From Paraburkholderia sp. BL10I2N1 (GTDB lineage Bacteria; Pseudomonadota; Gammaproteobacteria; Burkholderiales; Burkholderiaceae), in assembly GCF_004361815.1 (NCBI RefSeq), contig NZ_SNWA01000002.1:868001-932000 (forward strand): 64,000 nucleotides of DNA, in the 5' to 3' direction. Below, in pieces: positions 55,951 to 64,000 of this stretch (positions are counted from its first letter, which is position 1; each line of letters begins with the position of its first letter). A model generated the notes under the pieces. That model saw only the letters and a list, made by a program, of their open reading frames with translations, searched no databases and was not told the DNA's origin. The translations under genes were made by a program, and so were the position numbers.

Positions 55951-57946
55951 GTAGGTGAGGAGGTCGCCCCCCTCACCCCTCACAGTCCCGGACGAGCCCA
56001 ATTAAGGCATCCGGTTCTTCATCGTGCAGATTCGCTCACGATTTTGCGTAGCTATGGACAATCCGAGGCTGCGGCAGCGGAAATAGTTTGAGTATTCCTG
56101 CAAAGGCAACCCATGGCAGAGAGCGTTTGTTCGACCTTCGCGATAACCACTTTCGCCAGATGCGTGCGACCTGGTACGGCAGGGTCGCCAGGCGCTCATA
56201 GTTCCCGCTGATGCCGAAGTAGGCATAGTGCCCCTTGAGCATCCGACACAGACGCCGGTGCTGATCGCGAAGCGGCCTGGTCCGCATACTACGGCAAACC
56301 TGGTTTATCGTTTTAAGCGTACGCGCGATGCGATCTTTGGCGGTTAATTGCCGCACCATGGCCCGGCCCTTCTCCGAAGTCACCCACACGTGGGTGAATC
56401 CGAGGAAGTTGAAGGTCGTGGCCAACGGCTTCTGGTCATCATCGTGGCCGAATTGCGGTTGGAAGCGGAAATCAATCATCCGGGTTTTGTCCGGATGCAA
56501 TTCCAGGCCGTACTTGCCCAGTCGCTTTTCCAGCACCCGCATGACTCGTTCCGCATCGTCTTTGTGCGCGAGTATCACGACAAAGTCGTCCGCGAAACGA
56601 ACCAGGGTGCTCGGACCGCGAAGGCGCGGTTGCACCTCAGCAGCAAACCATTCGTCCAGAACATAATGCAGAAACACGTTGGCGAGGCAGGGTGAAATCA
56701 CCCCGCCCTGGGGGGTACCGGAATCAGGATACGTTAGCTGGCCATCGTCCAGTACGCCCGCTTTCAGCCACTTGTCGATCAATCTTCTTACCACGCCATC
56801 GGTGACTCGTCTGGCGAGAAGCTCTCTCAATTTGGCCCGATCGATGCTGTCGAAGTATTTCCGAACATCAACGTCGAGCACCCACTGTCCACCACGATAC
56901 ATAACTCCCTTCCACACAGAACGCAACGCCTCGTGAGCACTGCGACCGGGTCTGAAGCCAAAGGAGCAGTCGTGAAAGTCATGTTCATAGATCGGCTCCA
57001 GAAGCATGACGATGGCACGCTGAGCCACCTTGTCTTCGAAGGAAGGAATACCGAGCCCGCGACGACCGCCGTCCGCCTTGGCGATGAAATGCCGACGGAC
57101 CGGCTGCGCGCGGTAGCGGCCTGACTTGAGCCGGTCGACTAGCCCGAGAAGATTCTGCGTAAGATTCACCGCATAGTCCTCTCCAGACTGCCCATCGACG
57201 CCGACTGCACCATCCTTACGCGTACAGTCGTAGGCATACCTCACCCACTCAAAGTCGATGTTGTGATTTAACGAGGTGAACGCCATCTCGGGATTACTTC
57301 TCGCCAGCATGGCTATTCGTTCCTGTTTCGTTGACACGCTTTCAGGTTTCAAGGCACCTCCGTGTTTCCCACGAACGATTCTGCAACGACGACGCCCCCC
57401 TTTCCATCGACCGGGTCCGCCTGAGCGGCGTTCCCCGGCGTCATCAGTACTACGAGGGCGCTAAGACTTCCTGTGTCGAATACGAAGTCGCTTATGGATT
57501 CGCTTCTTCGCTCCAATCCTTCTTCTCCACGTTTTGCTCCCTGCGGCGGAGAGGTCCGCAAGGTATGGCCCGGTTTATATCGCCCCGTGCCTCAGGGCCG
57601 CACAAGATTGGTCGAACACAGGACCTCCCAGGTTCCTGGGGAATCCATCCTCGTACCTTTGCCCTGCTCTCAGACCCCAGTCGGCCTGGCGAGCCTCACC
57701 ATTACGGCTCACACAGTGCAGTCCCCAGTATTTGAAAAGTGAAGACACCAACGGTTACTTCATATCGAGGCTCAATCACACGGCTTAAGTACCCGCTGCC
57801 TACGCTTCAAGTAGTGCGTTACCGCACTCGCATGCAAGGCTTGCTTCCGGCTGGTGGTTAGCCTTTGCCGGGAGGGAGTCGAACCCTCTGGATTCCAATG
57901 ACTGGTTTCCGTCACATGACTTCCTCCAATCCCAGGCTTCGCCTGG
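55951..57946 (-). mobile_element. Group II intron (about 2.0 kb), minus orientation
   Basis: The 3' end carries a domain V/VI-like structure at 55951-56017: read leftwards, a GAACCGGATGCC to TCCGGGACTG hairpin, then GGTGAGG/CCTCACC and CCTAC at the boundary. The intron ORF lies inside. Upstream of it a 590-base structured leader (domains I-III) runs to GCGCCAGGCGAAGCCTGGG at about 57946. Full group II introns start GUGYG; here only GCGCC is left, directly against IS30-family DNA. Boundaries are approximate. Confidence 0.75.
56036..57352 (-). CDS. ltrA: Group II intron reverse transcriptase/maturase
   Basis: The 438-residue protein has the RT blocks in order: SFEDKVAQRAIVMLLEPIYE, FGFRPGRSAHEAL, catalytic Asp in LDVDVRKYFDSID, TPQGGVISPCLANVFLHYVLD, the RFADDF catalytic pair, ELHPDKT and FLGFTHV. 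A maturase (GIIM/X) domain follows (MLKGHYAYFGISGNYERL, VARIWRKWLSRRS). There is no HNH endonuclease at the C-terminus, so it would rely on nicked or single-stranded targets. TTG at 57352 follows GGAGG with six bases. It should help splicing and retrohoming of the surrounding intron. Confidence 0.92.
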   Translation of the reverse strand: MKPESVSTKQERIAMLARSNPEMAFTSLNHNIDFEWVRYAYDCTRKDGAVGVDGQSGEDYAVNLTQNLLGLVDRLKSGRYRAQPVRRHFIAKADGGRRGLGIPSFEDKVAQRAIVMLLEPIYEHDFHDCSFGFRPGRSAHEALRSVWKGVMYRGGQWVLDVDVRKYFDSIDRAKLRELLARRVTDGVVRRLIDKWLKAGVLDDGQLTYPDSGTPQGGVISPCLANVFLHYVLDEWFAAEVQPRLRGPSTLVRFADDFVVILAHKDDAERVMRVLEKRLGKYGLELHPDKTRMIDFRFQPQFGHDDDQKPLATTFNFLGFTHVWVTSEKGRAMVRQLTAKDRIARTLKTINQVCRSMRTRPLRDQHRRLCRMLKGHYAYFGISGNYERLATLPYQVARIWRKWLSRRSNKRSLPWVAFAGILKLFPLPQPRIVHSYAKS

Positions 57947-57949
57947 CGC

Positions 57950-59042
57950 TATCAAATCTGAAGTGCAACACCTGTTTCGTATAAGGTGTTGCGATGCACG
58001 AAAGAACTCAGTATCAACAACTTCAGCCTGAAGAGCGCTTGACCATTGCAAGTCTGCATTTGCAGGGTTCGAGTATCCGGGCCATGGCCCGGATACTCGG
58101 GCGCTCGCCAGCCACCGTTAGCCGTGAACTGGCGCGAAACAGCTTGCCTGCTGGCTACGCGTCCGTGTCGGCCGAAGCGCTCAGTGCCGCACGCCGCAGC
58201 GCGGGTCGCGGCCCCACAAAGCTTTGCCTGCAAAGCGTCTGCTGGCGCATCGTTCTCACCCTGCTCGAGTGGAAATGGTCACCCCAGCAGATATCGGGCA
58301 CACTGAAGCGCATGTATCCGACCGACCCGACCCAGCAGGTTTCGCACGAAACCATCTACACGGCCATCTATGCCCAGCCGCGCGGCGAACTGCGCCGTCA
58401 GCTCATTGCCTGCCTGCGCCATGGCCACAGCACGCGTATGCCGCGTACACGGGGCACAGACCGGCGTGGACAGATTCCCGACATGGTCAGCATTCATGTG
58501 CGGCCGCCCGAAATCGAAGACCGGTTGATGCCTGGACACTGGGAAGGCGACTTCATCAAGGGTGCCGGCAACCAGTCTTCAGTAGGCGTTCTGGTCGAAA
58601 GGACCAGCCGCCTGGTGCTGCTCGCAAAGATGGAAGACGCCACCGCCGCTTCAGCACTGGCGGCCTTCTCCGCCAAACTCAATTCGATTGCCGAGCCATT
58701 ACGGCAGAGCTTCACCTACGACCAGGGCAAAGAAATGTCGCGGCATAAAGAACTCACCGCCGCGACCGGCGTGAAGGTGTACTTCTGCGACCCGCACAGT
58801 CCATGGCAACGCGGCACTTGTGAAAACACCAACGGCCTGCTGCGCCAGTATCTGCCCAAAGGCACAGACCTTTCGGTCTACAGTCAGGACGAACTCGACG
58901 CCATTGCAGACAGTCTGAACAGCCGGCCTCGCGCGACTCACGCCTTCCATTCGCCATTCGAGGTCTTCGCCGCGACCCTTGCTTCAGCAAGTCAACCTCA
59001 AGGCTCTAAACATTAAACCCGCTGTTGCGCTTCACTCTTGAA
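57950..59042 (+). mobile_element. IS30-family insertion sequence
   Basis: A single transposase gene is framed by imperfect inverted ends: ATCAAATCTGAAGTGCAACA on the left (about 57950-57969) and, read backwards, TTCAAGAGTGAAGCGCAACA on the right (about 59042-59023). Size (about 1.09 kb) and layout fit IS30. The exact tips cannot be fixed by eye. The left end abuts the group II intron and the right end abuts the LysR 3' part. Confidence 0.8.
57994..59016 (+). CDS. IS30-family transposase
   Basis: The 340-residue protein has an N-terminal helix-turn-helix (LQPEERLTIASLHLQGSSIRAMARILGRSPATVSREL) and a C-terminal DDE domain: first Asp in GHWEGDFIKG, second in TYDQGKEM, and Glu in RGTCENTNGLLRQYLPKGTDL. 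All three catalytic residues and the full length are present, so it is likely active. Confidence 0.95.
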   Translation: MHERTQYQQLQPEERLTIASLHLQGSSIRAMARILGRSPATVSRELARNSLPAGYASVSAEALSAARRSAGRGPTKLCLQSVCWRIVLTLLEWKWSPQQISGTLKRMYPTDPTQQVSHETIYTAIYAQPRGELRRQLIACLRHGHSTRMPRTRGTDRRGQIPDMVSIHVRPPEIEDRLMPGHWEGDFIKGAGNQSSVGVLVERTSRLVLLAKMEDATAASALAAFSAKLNSIAEPLRQSFTYDQGKEMSRHKELTAATGVKVYFCDPHSPWQRGTCENTNGLLRQYLPKGTDLSVYSQDELDAIADSLNSRPRATHAFHSPFEVFAATLASASQPQGSKH

Positions 59043-59354
59043 ACCGCCAGCTATTTCGGCCGCTGTCTTGCGCTACTGTTGGGTCGCGCCGAGGCTACGC
59101 CGGTTTTGCGCCTTCACTACGAGTCCGACATGGCCGAGGTCCTCAAAAAGCTGGTCATGGAAGGCGAAGGGGTCGCATGGCTTCCCAAAAGCTCCATCGC
59201 CGCCGAGCTTGATGCGGGAGAGCTGGTTGCCGCTGGCAGGCCAAACTGGAATCTCGAAGTCGAGCTTCGCGTGTATCGGGATGCCTCGAATCGAAGTGAG
59301 TTTCTGGACACGCTCTGGCGGCACCTTCGGGCCGCTTCGCAGCCCTCCGAATAG
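59043..59354 (+). pseudogene. LysR-family regulator, 3' part
   Basis: The codons TASYFGRCLALLLG, VLRLHYESDMAEVLKKLVMEGEGVAWLPKSS and ELRVYRDASNRSEFLDTLWRHLR give the second lobe and end of the LysR effector domain whose first part ends at 55935. GAAACC occurs at both edges (55930-55935 and 59040-59045), as expected of a duplicated target or a chance match. On its own this piece cannot bind DNA. Confidence 0.87.
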
Positions 59355-59528
59355 GGTTATCCCACGTTATGCGAAATTCGCATGACCATATGCCGGACTA
59401 GCATCGAAGTTTTTTTGACCATCCCTACTATCCGTCCATACGCAGCAACGTCGCCTGGCCAACGGCGTTTTTGCCCTCTCCCCGCGTACGGTGGTCGCGT
59501 CTGACCTTTGTGCGCTTCCCTCGGACGG

Positions 59529-60824
59529 ATGGAAATGAAAAACCGCCTCACGCTCTATATTCTCGTCGGCATGGTGCTCGGCGTGATTGTCGGCTACATA
59601 TGTCATCGGACGGTCGGTGACGCCGCCGAAGCGAAGACCATCGCAGGCTACTTCTCAATCATCACCGATATCTTCCTGCGGCTCGTGAAGATGATCATCG
59701 CGCCGCTCGTCTTCGCCACACTGGTATCCGGCCTTTCCGGAATGGAGGGCTCAAGCGATGTGCGCAGAATCGGGCTCAGGTCAGTTGGATGGTTTGTGTG
59801 CGCATCCCTTTTTTCACTCGCGCTTGGCCTCGTTCTGGCGAATCTTCTGCAGCCCGGCGCGGGGTTGCATATGGTTCAGACGAACGCCGATGTGGCCACC
59901 GGCCTCAACACCGCTGGTCTGAACTTCAAGGACTTCGTGACGCATGCGTTTCCGACCAGCATCATGGATGCGATGGCTCGGAATGACATCCTCCAGATCC
60001 TTGTCTTCTCCGTGCTGTTCGGCGTTGTTCTGAGCGTCATCAAGACGGACCCGCGTGTGGCGCCGCTGATCGCTGGCGTGGACGCTCTCGTTCCTGCAAT
60101 GCTGAAGCTGACCGACTACGTGATGCGACTCGCACCCGTGGGTGTGTTTGGCGCGCTTGCCGCTGCGATTACCGTACACGGCCTCGATGTATTGATGACA
60201 TACGGCAAGCTCATCGGCAGCTTTTATGTCGGTCTCGTACTGCTGTGGACTGCACTCATTCTTGTTGGCTATGCATTTCTCGGTAGACCCATCTGGGCGC
60301 TATTGAAGGCCATCCGGGAACCGGCAATGCTCGCGTTTTCGACTGCCAGCAGTGAGGCGGCTTATCCGCGTCTCACCGAGAAGCTGGAAGAGTTTGGTGT
60401 TGACAAGAAAGTTGTCGGCTTCACCCTGCCGCTCGGATATGCGTTCAATCTCGACGGCTCAATGATGTACCAGGCGTTCGCTGCGATTTTTATCGCACAG
60501 GCATTCGGCATCGACATGCCTCTGAGCGCGCAAATCACCATGCTGCTGGTGCTGATGCTGAGTAGCAAGGGCATGGCGGGCGTCGCAAGAGGCTCGGTGG
60601 TCGTGGTCGCCGCTGTCGCCCCGATGTTCCATCTGCCGCCGTCGGGAGTCGTTCTCATCCTTGCCATCGACCAGATTCTCGACATGGGCAGAACAGCGAC
60701 AAACGTGATTGGCAACAGCATCGCCACGGCGGTTATCGCAAAGTGGGAGGCAAAGCGGGTCCCCACGCGACAGGAAGCGAACGTTGAAACAGTGTTCGGC
60801 CAACTTCAAGGCGAGACGAAATGA
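59529..60824 (+). CDS. Dicarboxylate/amino-acid:cation symporter (DAACS)
   Basis: The 431-residue carrier belongs to the glutamate/dicarboxylate transporter family (GltP/DctA). Visible blocks are LRLVKMIIAPLVFATLVSGLSGM, the hairpin-1 serines AFSTASSEAAYPRL, GYAFNLDGSMMYQAFAAIFIAQAFG (the N-x-D-G ion site) and the C-terminal ILDMGRTATNVIGNSIATAVIAKWE. It should import aspartate, glutamate or C4-dicarboxylates. The start is ATG 59529 or 59535 (MKNRL). Its TGA overlaps the racemase ATG (ATGA, 60821-60824), so the two are coupled. Confidence 0.9.
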   Translation: MEMKNRLTLYILVGMVLGVIVGYICHRTVGDAAEAKTIAGYFSIITDIFLRLVKMIIAPLVFATLVSGLSGMEGSSDVRRIGLRSVGWFVCASLFSLALGLVLANLLQPGAGLHMVQTNADVATGLNTAGLNFKDFVTHAFPTSIMDAMARNDILQILVFSVLFGVVLSVIKTDPRVAPLIAGVDALVPAMLKLTDYVMRLAPVGVFGALAAAITVHGLDVLMTYGKLIGSFYVGLVLLWTALILVGYAFLGRPIWALLKAIREPAMLAFSTASSEAAYPRLTEKLEEFGVDKKVVGFTLPLGYAFNLDGSMMYQAFAAIFIAQAFGIDMPLSAQITMLLVLMLSSKGMAGVARGSVVVVAAVAPMFHLPPSGVVLILAIDQILDMGRTATNVIGNSIATAVIAKWEAKRVPTRQEANVETVFGQLQGETK

Positions 60825-62302
60825 CGGCCGGAAACTTCAAGAGCGAGCGCAAGTTCGGTGTGGTCGGTGGTCTCGGGCCGTTGGCTAGCGCGGACGTCTT
60901 TTTCAAGCTCGTGATGTCGACTCCTGCAACCAGCGATGCAGAACACTTCGATGTGGTCTTCGAGCAGCATCCCTTCCGGAGTTCAGGCACGGGCAGCGAA
61001 GCGACGACGCAAAGAAAACTCCATATTTTCGACATGATTAACGGCTTTGAGAAGCGAGGCGTGACGACTGTTGTGCTGCCTTGTTTCCTCAGCCATACCT
61101 TCATTGACGAGTTGAAAGCCAACTCGCCGTTGCAGATTGTTGACATGGTCGAGGCCGTTCGCAGCCACGTTCGAAGGAAGTTCCCAGCAGTTCGTCGCGT
61201 GGGCGTGCTGGCCTCGGACTACACCCGAGGCAGGAGGCTATTCGAAAAATATTTCTCGGCATCCGAATTCGAGGTTGTTCATCCACGACTGCGCGACAAC
61301 GTCGACCTCGTCACGGAAGCCGTTTATGGACCAGACGGCGTAAAGAGCGGAAACCTTCGTGGTCGTCCAGTCGAGCTTCTGCGCGAAGCGTGCGAGGACC
61401 TTATCGCACAGGGCGTAAATATCATCGTGCTAGGCATGACAGAGATTGCACTCGTCGCGGATGAAATCGGCCCACTGCGCGTCCCGATGGTTGATTCGAA
61501 TCTCGCGTATGCGCAATACGTCGTTTCGGGGCAGTACGGTTCGGCCGAAACAGTCTTCAAGGTCGGGGTAGTCGGCGGCGTTGGCCCCTTGGCTACCGTA
61601 GATTTCATTCAGAAGATAGTGCGCAGCACGCCCGCAAAAAGGGATCAGGACCATATCAAGCTCCTGGTCGAGCAAAATCCGCAGATTCCCGACCGGACAG
61701 AAAGCCTGATTGGCGATGGCCCCGACCCTACCGTCTCTCTTTACGCGACATGCAAAAGGCTTGAAGCGGGTGATGCGGACATCATCGCCATCCCGTGCAA
61801 CACAGCTCATGCCTTCGTCGAACGGATTCAGCCCTATCTCAACATACCGATTGTGAACATGCTGACGGTCACCGTTCGCTATCTTCGCGAGACGTTTCCC
61901 GCGCTTCGCGCAGTTGGCGTGCTGGCAACCTCCGGAACGGTCGCAAGCCGGGTCTACGAAAAGGCGCTCGAGTTGCAGGGCCTACATCAGGTCGTACCCG
62001 GACCCGCCTTGCAGACACGCGTCATGGATGCCATTTATGGCAAGGAAGGTGTAAAAGCCGGGTTCACGACCGGGCGATGTCAGGACGATATTGCTGCCGC
62101 AGTGGATGGACTTATCGCTCAGGGCGTTGAAGTCATCATCCTTGGATGTACGGAGCTACCGCTACTTCTTCCGCATAAGGAATTCGTGGGCGCGAACGGC
62201 ACCCTCGTCAGTCTGGTCGACCCCACCGATGTACTGGCGAGACAGTGCGTGACGTACGCAACTTCAGCGGCGGAATTGCCGCATCGCAATGCAGCTGGTT
62301 AA
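60821..62302 (+). CDS. Tandem double-domain aspartate/glutamate racemase-family protein
   Basis: The 493-residue protein is two Asp/Glu racemase domains in a row. Domain 1 (about 10-245) begins KFGVVGGLGPLASADVF; domain 2 (about 248-480) begins KVGVVGGVGPLATVDFI. Ordinary racemases are about 230 residues and use two catalytic cysteines. Domain 2 has both (IPCNTAHAF and ILGCTELPL). Domain 1 has only the first (LPCFLSHTF); the second site reads VLGMTEIAL with Met for Cys, so it probably cannot racemise. It may be a dimer fused into one chain with one active half. It starts on the ATGA overlap and is followed by aspA. Confidence 0.9.
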   Translation: MTAGNFKSERKFGVVGGLGPLASADVFFKLVMSTPATSDAEHFDVVFEQHPFRSSGTGSEATTQRKLHIFDMINGFEKRGVTTVVLPCFLSHTFIDELKANSPLQIVDMVEAVRSHVRRKFPAVRRVGVLASDYTRGRRLFEKYFSASEFEVVHPRLRDNVDLVTEAVYGPDGVKSGNLRGRPVELLREACEDLIAQGVNIIVLGMTEIALVADEIGPLRVPMVDSNLAYAQYVVSGQYGSAETVFKVGVVGGVGPLATVDFIQKIVRSTPAKRDQDHIKLLVEQNPQIPDRTESLIGDGPDPTVSLYATCKRLEAGDADIIAIPCNTAHAFVERIQPYLNIPIVNMLTVTVRYLRETFPALRAVGVLATSGTVASRVYEKALELQGLHQVVPGPALQTRVMDAIYGKEGVKAGFTTGRCQDDIAAAVDGLIAQGVEVIILGCTELPLLLPHKEFVGANGTLVSLVDPTDVLARQCVTYATSAAELPHRNAAG

Positions 62303-62388
62303 CACGAAAACCCCCATGACGGTCCCGACGCATCAAGAGCGCCGGGTGACGCAGTTCGTCCATCGAATCCAGTACCAACGAGGAACCT

Positions 62389-63807
62389 ATGCTCGCGCCC
62401 ACTGAACGTATCGAACACGACCTTCTCGGCGACCTCGCCGTGCCCGCCGCAGCCTGTTACGGCATCCACACGTTGCGTGCGCTCGAGAACTTTCCCATCA
62501 CCGGAATTCCCATCTCGACTTACCCCAACCTCATCAATGCGCTGGCGAGCGTAAAAGAGGCTGCCGCGCTGGCGAACCGTGAACTTGGGTTACTCAGCGA
62601 ACTCAAGACGCAAGCCATCGTTGAAGCATGCAGGCAAGTCCGTTCCGGCGCCGCACACGACCAGTTCGTGGTCGATGTCATTCAGGGCGGCGCGGGAACC
62701 TCGACGAACATGAACGCGAATGAAGTTATCGCCAATCTTGCTCTTGAACATCTTGGACATCAGCGAGGCGAATACGCCGTCCTGCATCCGAATGAGGACG
62801 TCAATCTTGGGCAAAGTACGAACGACGTCTATCCGACGGCGCTGAAAATTGCGACATACGCGGGAATCATGCAACTGGTCGATGCAATGGCCACGTTGCG
62901 CACCTCGTTCGAACGTAAGGCCGAGGAATTCAGGAGCGACCTGAAGATGGGGCGCACGCAACTTCAGGATGCCGTTCCCATGACGCTGGGGCAAGAGTTC
63001 AGCACGTTCGCGGTCATGCTTGGCGAAGACGAGGAGCGACTCAAGGAGGCCGCAAAGTTAATCTGTGAGATTAACCTGGGGGCCACTGCCATTGGTACGG
63101 GCATCAACACGCACCCTGAATACGCGCAGCTCGCTTGCGGTCACCTGAGCGGCGTGACCGGCATTCCTCTGACGACTTCTCCGAACCTGATCGAAGCAAC
63201 GCAGGACGTTGGTTCGTTTGTGCAGTTGTCGGGCGTGCTGAAACGGGTTGCGGTCAAGCTCTCGAAAACCTGCAATGACCTGCGTCTTCTTTCGAGTGGG
63301 CCACGCGCGGGTCTGGGGGAAATCAATCTGCCGCCCGTACAAGCGGGCTCCAGCATCATGCCCGGGAAGGTGAACCCGGTCATCCCCGAAGTCGTCAACC
63401 AGATTGCGTTCGAAGTGATCGGCAACGATGTGACCGTAAGCTTTGCTGCGGAAGCGGGTCAGCTGCAACTCAATGCATTCGAACCCATCATCGCGCACAG
63501 TCTTTTCAAAAGCGTCGCCCACCTGCGCGCCGGATGCCTCACGCTCGCTTCAAAATGCATCGATGGCATCACGGCCAATCGGGACCGGCTACGGTCAATC
63601 GTCGAGAATTCGATCGGCATCGTGACTGCACTCAATCCATACATCGGTTACACGCATGCTACGGAAGTCGCACGCGAGGCGCTCGCGTCTGGCCGAAGTG
63701 TGGCGGAGATCGTGCTCGAGAAGGGTTTATTGAGCCAGATGCAACTCGATGAAATCCTGCAGCCTGTGATGCTGACCAAGCCGAGGAAAGTCGAGCCGGT
63801 CGCGTAA
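62389..63807 (+). CDS. aspA: Aspartate ammonia-lyase
   Basis: The 472-residue enzyme has the fumarase/aspartase blocks: AGTSTNMNANEVIAN, NLGQSTNDVYPTALKIA, GRTQLQDAVPMTLGQEF, TGINTHPEY and the mobile signature loop GSSIMPGKVNPVIPEVVNQ. It turns L-aspartate into fumarate and ammonia. It is third in the operon after an amino-acid carrier and a racemase, which fits growth on aspartate of either chirality. Fumarase C is less likely, since the order and neighbours suit aspartase. Confidence 0.92.
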   Translation: MLAPTERIEHDLLGDLAVPAAACYGIHTLRALENFPITGIPISTYPNLINALASVKEAAALANRELGLLSELKTQAIVEACRQVRSGAAHDQFVVDVIQGGAGTSTNMNANEVIANLALEHLGHQRGEYAVLHPNEDVNLGQSTNDVYPTALKIATYAGIMQLVDAMATLRTSFERKAEEFRSDLKMGRTQLQDAVPMTLGQEFSTFAVMLGEDEERLKEAAKLICEINLGATAIGTGINTHPEYAQLACGHLSGVTGIPLTTSPNLIEATQDVGSFVQLSGVLKRVAVKLSKTCNDLRLLSSGPRAGLGEINLPPVQAGSSIMPGKVNPVIPEVVNQIAFEVIGNDVTVSFAAEAGQLQLNAFEPIIAHSLFKSVAHLRAGCLTLASKCIDGITANRDRLRSIVENSIGIVTALNPYIGYTHATEVAREALASGRSVAEIVLEKGLLSQMQLDEILQPVMLTKPRKVEPVA

Positions 63808-63819
63808 GGGACGGCGACT

Positions 63820-63840
63820 GGGGTGTCGCGTCGGCACCCC
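63820..63840 (+). terminator. Weak hairpin after aspA
   Basis: GGGGTG (63820-63825) pairs with CACCCC (63835-63840) around a nine-base loop, 13 bases after the aspA stop. No T-run follows, so it is at most a weak or rho-dependent stop. Confidence 0.4.
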
Positions 63841-63946
63841 GGCTGATGCGAGTCAGGTCTCGCCCGATCCTGCAGATTCCTGTCGCGACGGCTGGGTAAC
63901 CACGCGTTGTCCGCCGTCTGGGGGATAGTTCTTGAACGATCTGAAG

Positions 63947-64000
63947 TCAGGCTGCGCTCGCGAGCACCTTCGCGATCGCTTCTGTCACCGGCCCGACGTT
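63947..64000 (-). CDS. C-terminal end of an unidentified gene running in from the right
   Basis: The last 17 codons of a leftward frame (NVGPVTEAIAKVLASAA, then TGA) look like an ordinary helical protein C-terminus. Too little is inside the window to name it. Confidence 0.4.
   Translation of the reverse strand, partial: NVGPVTEAIAKVLASAA

Noticed and set aside
57870..57900. tRNA T-arm look-alike (read leftwards GAGGGTTCGACTCCCTC)
   Set aside because: It lies inside the group II intron leader; no acceptor, D or anticodon arms can be built around it.

Overview
The window is high-GC DNA whose gene content points to a Burkholderiaceae chromosome, most likely the Paraburkholderia/Caballeronia/Burkholderia group. 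The indicators are Gram-negative trimeric porins, a DUF3562 protein, an Mla-type lipid transport operon, MocR and GcvA-type regulators, and many GTG/TTG starts with clear Shine-Dalgarno sites. This assignment is inferred from gene families, not from a database match. No rRNA, tRNA or CRISPR array was found.

Layout. 1-2.6 kb: a NarL/LuxR response regulator (cut by the window edge) and a 7TM-type sensor kinase with a frameshift. 2.9-5.7 kb: a large GH63-like glucosidase. 6.1-6.9 kb: the wreck of an MltF-like periplasmic lytic transglycosylase. 7.2-10.7 kb: alpha/beta hydrolase, YigZ-family protein and SLC13-type permease. 11.1-14.7 kb: a four-gene Mla/MCE phospholipid ABC transporter operon. 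14.9-20.3 kb: PPK2 polyphosphate kinase, Na/Pi cotransporter with a PhoU-like tail, and P-type ATPase on one strand. 20.3-23 kb: a gene-poor stretch, a LapA-like membrane protein and a MipA/OmpV protein. 23.1-34.7 kb: a catabolic block (GMC oxidoreductase, enolase-superfamily enzyme, MFS carrier, aldehyde dehydrogenase, LysR regulator, LivK-type binding protein, DadA-like amine/amino-acid oxidase) with a divergent MocR regulator. 34.8-37.4 kb: PiT phosphate transporter facing a second PPK2 across a perfect two-way terminator. 37.6-49 kb: VOC protein, HtrA-like protease, MFS exporter, a porin and many small conserved or hypothetical proteins including a CHAD protein. 49.2-55 kb: a VpsR-like sigma-54 activator, a fused AraC/porin remnant and a four-PAS GGDEF-EAL protein. 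55.3-63.8 kb: a LysR gene split by about 3.1 kb of mobile DNA (group II intron plus IS30-family element), followed by an aspartate operon (dicarboxylate/amino-acid carrier, double-domain Asp/Glu racemase, aspartase).

Themes. Phosphate and polyphosphate recur: two PPK2 enzymes, two phosphate carriers and a CHAD (polyphosphate-binding) protein. The last operon reads as uptake, racemisation and deamination of aspartate to fumarate, and its probable regulator has been destroyed by the insertion. Gene decay is frequent: frameshifted kinase, doubly broken transglycosylase, AraC::porin fusion and split LysR. The most unusual intact protein is the tandem Asp/Glu racemase, in which only the C-terminal half keeps both catalytic cysteines.
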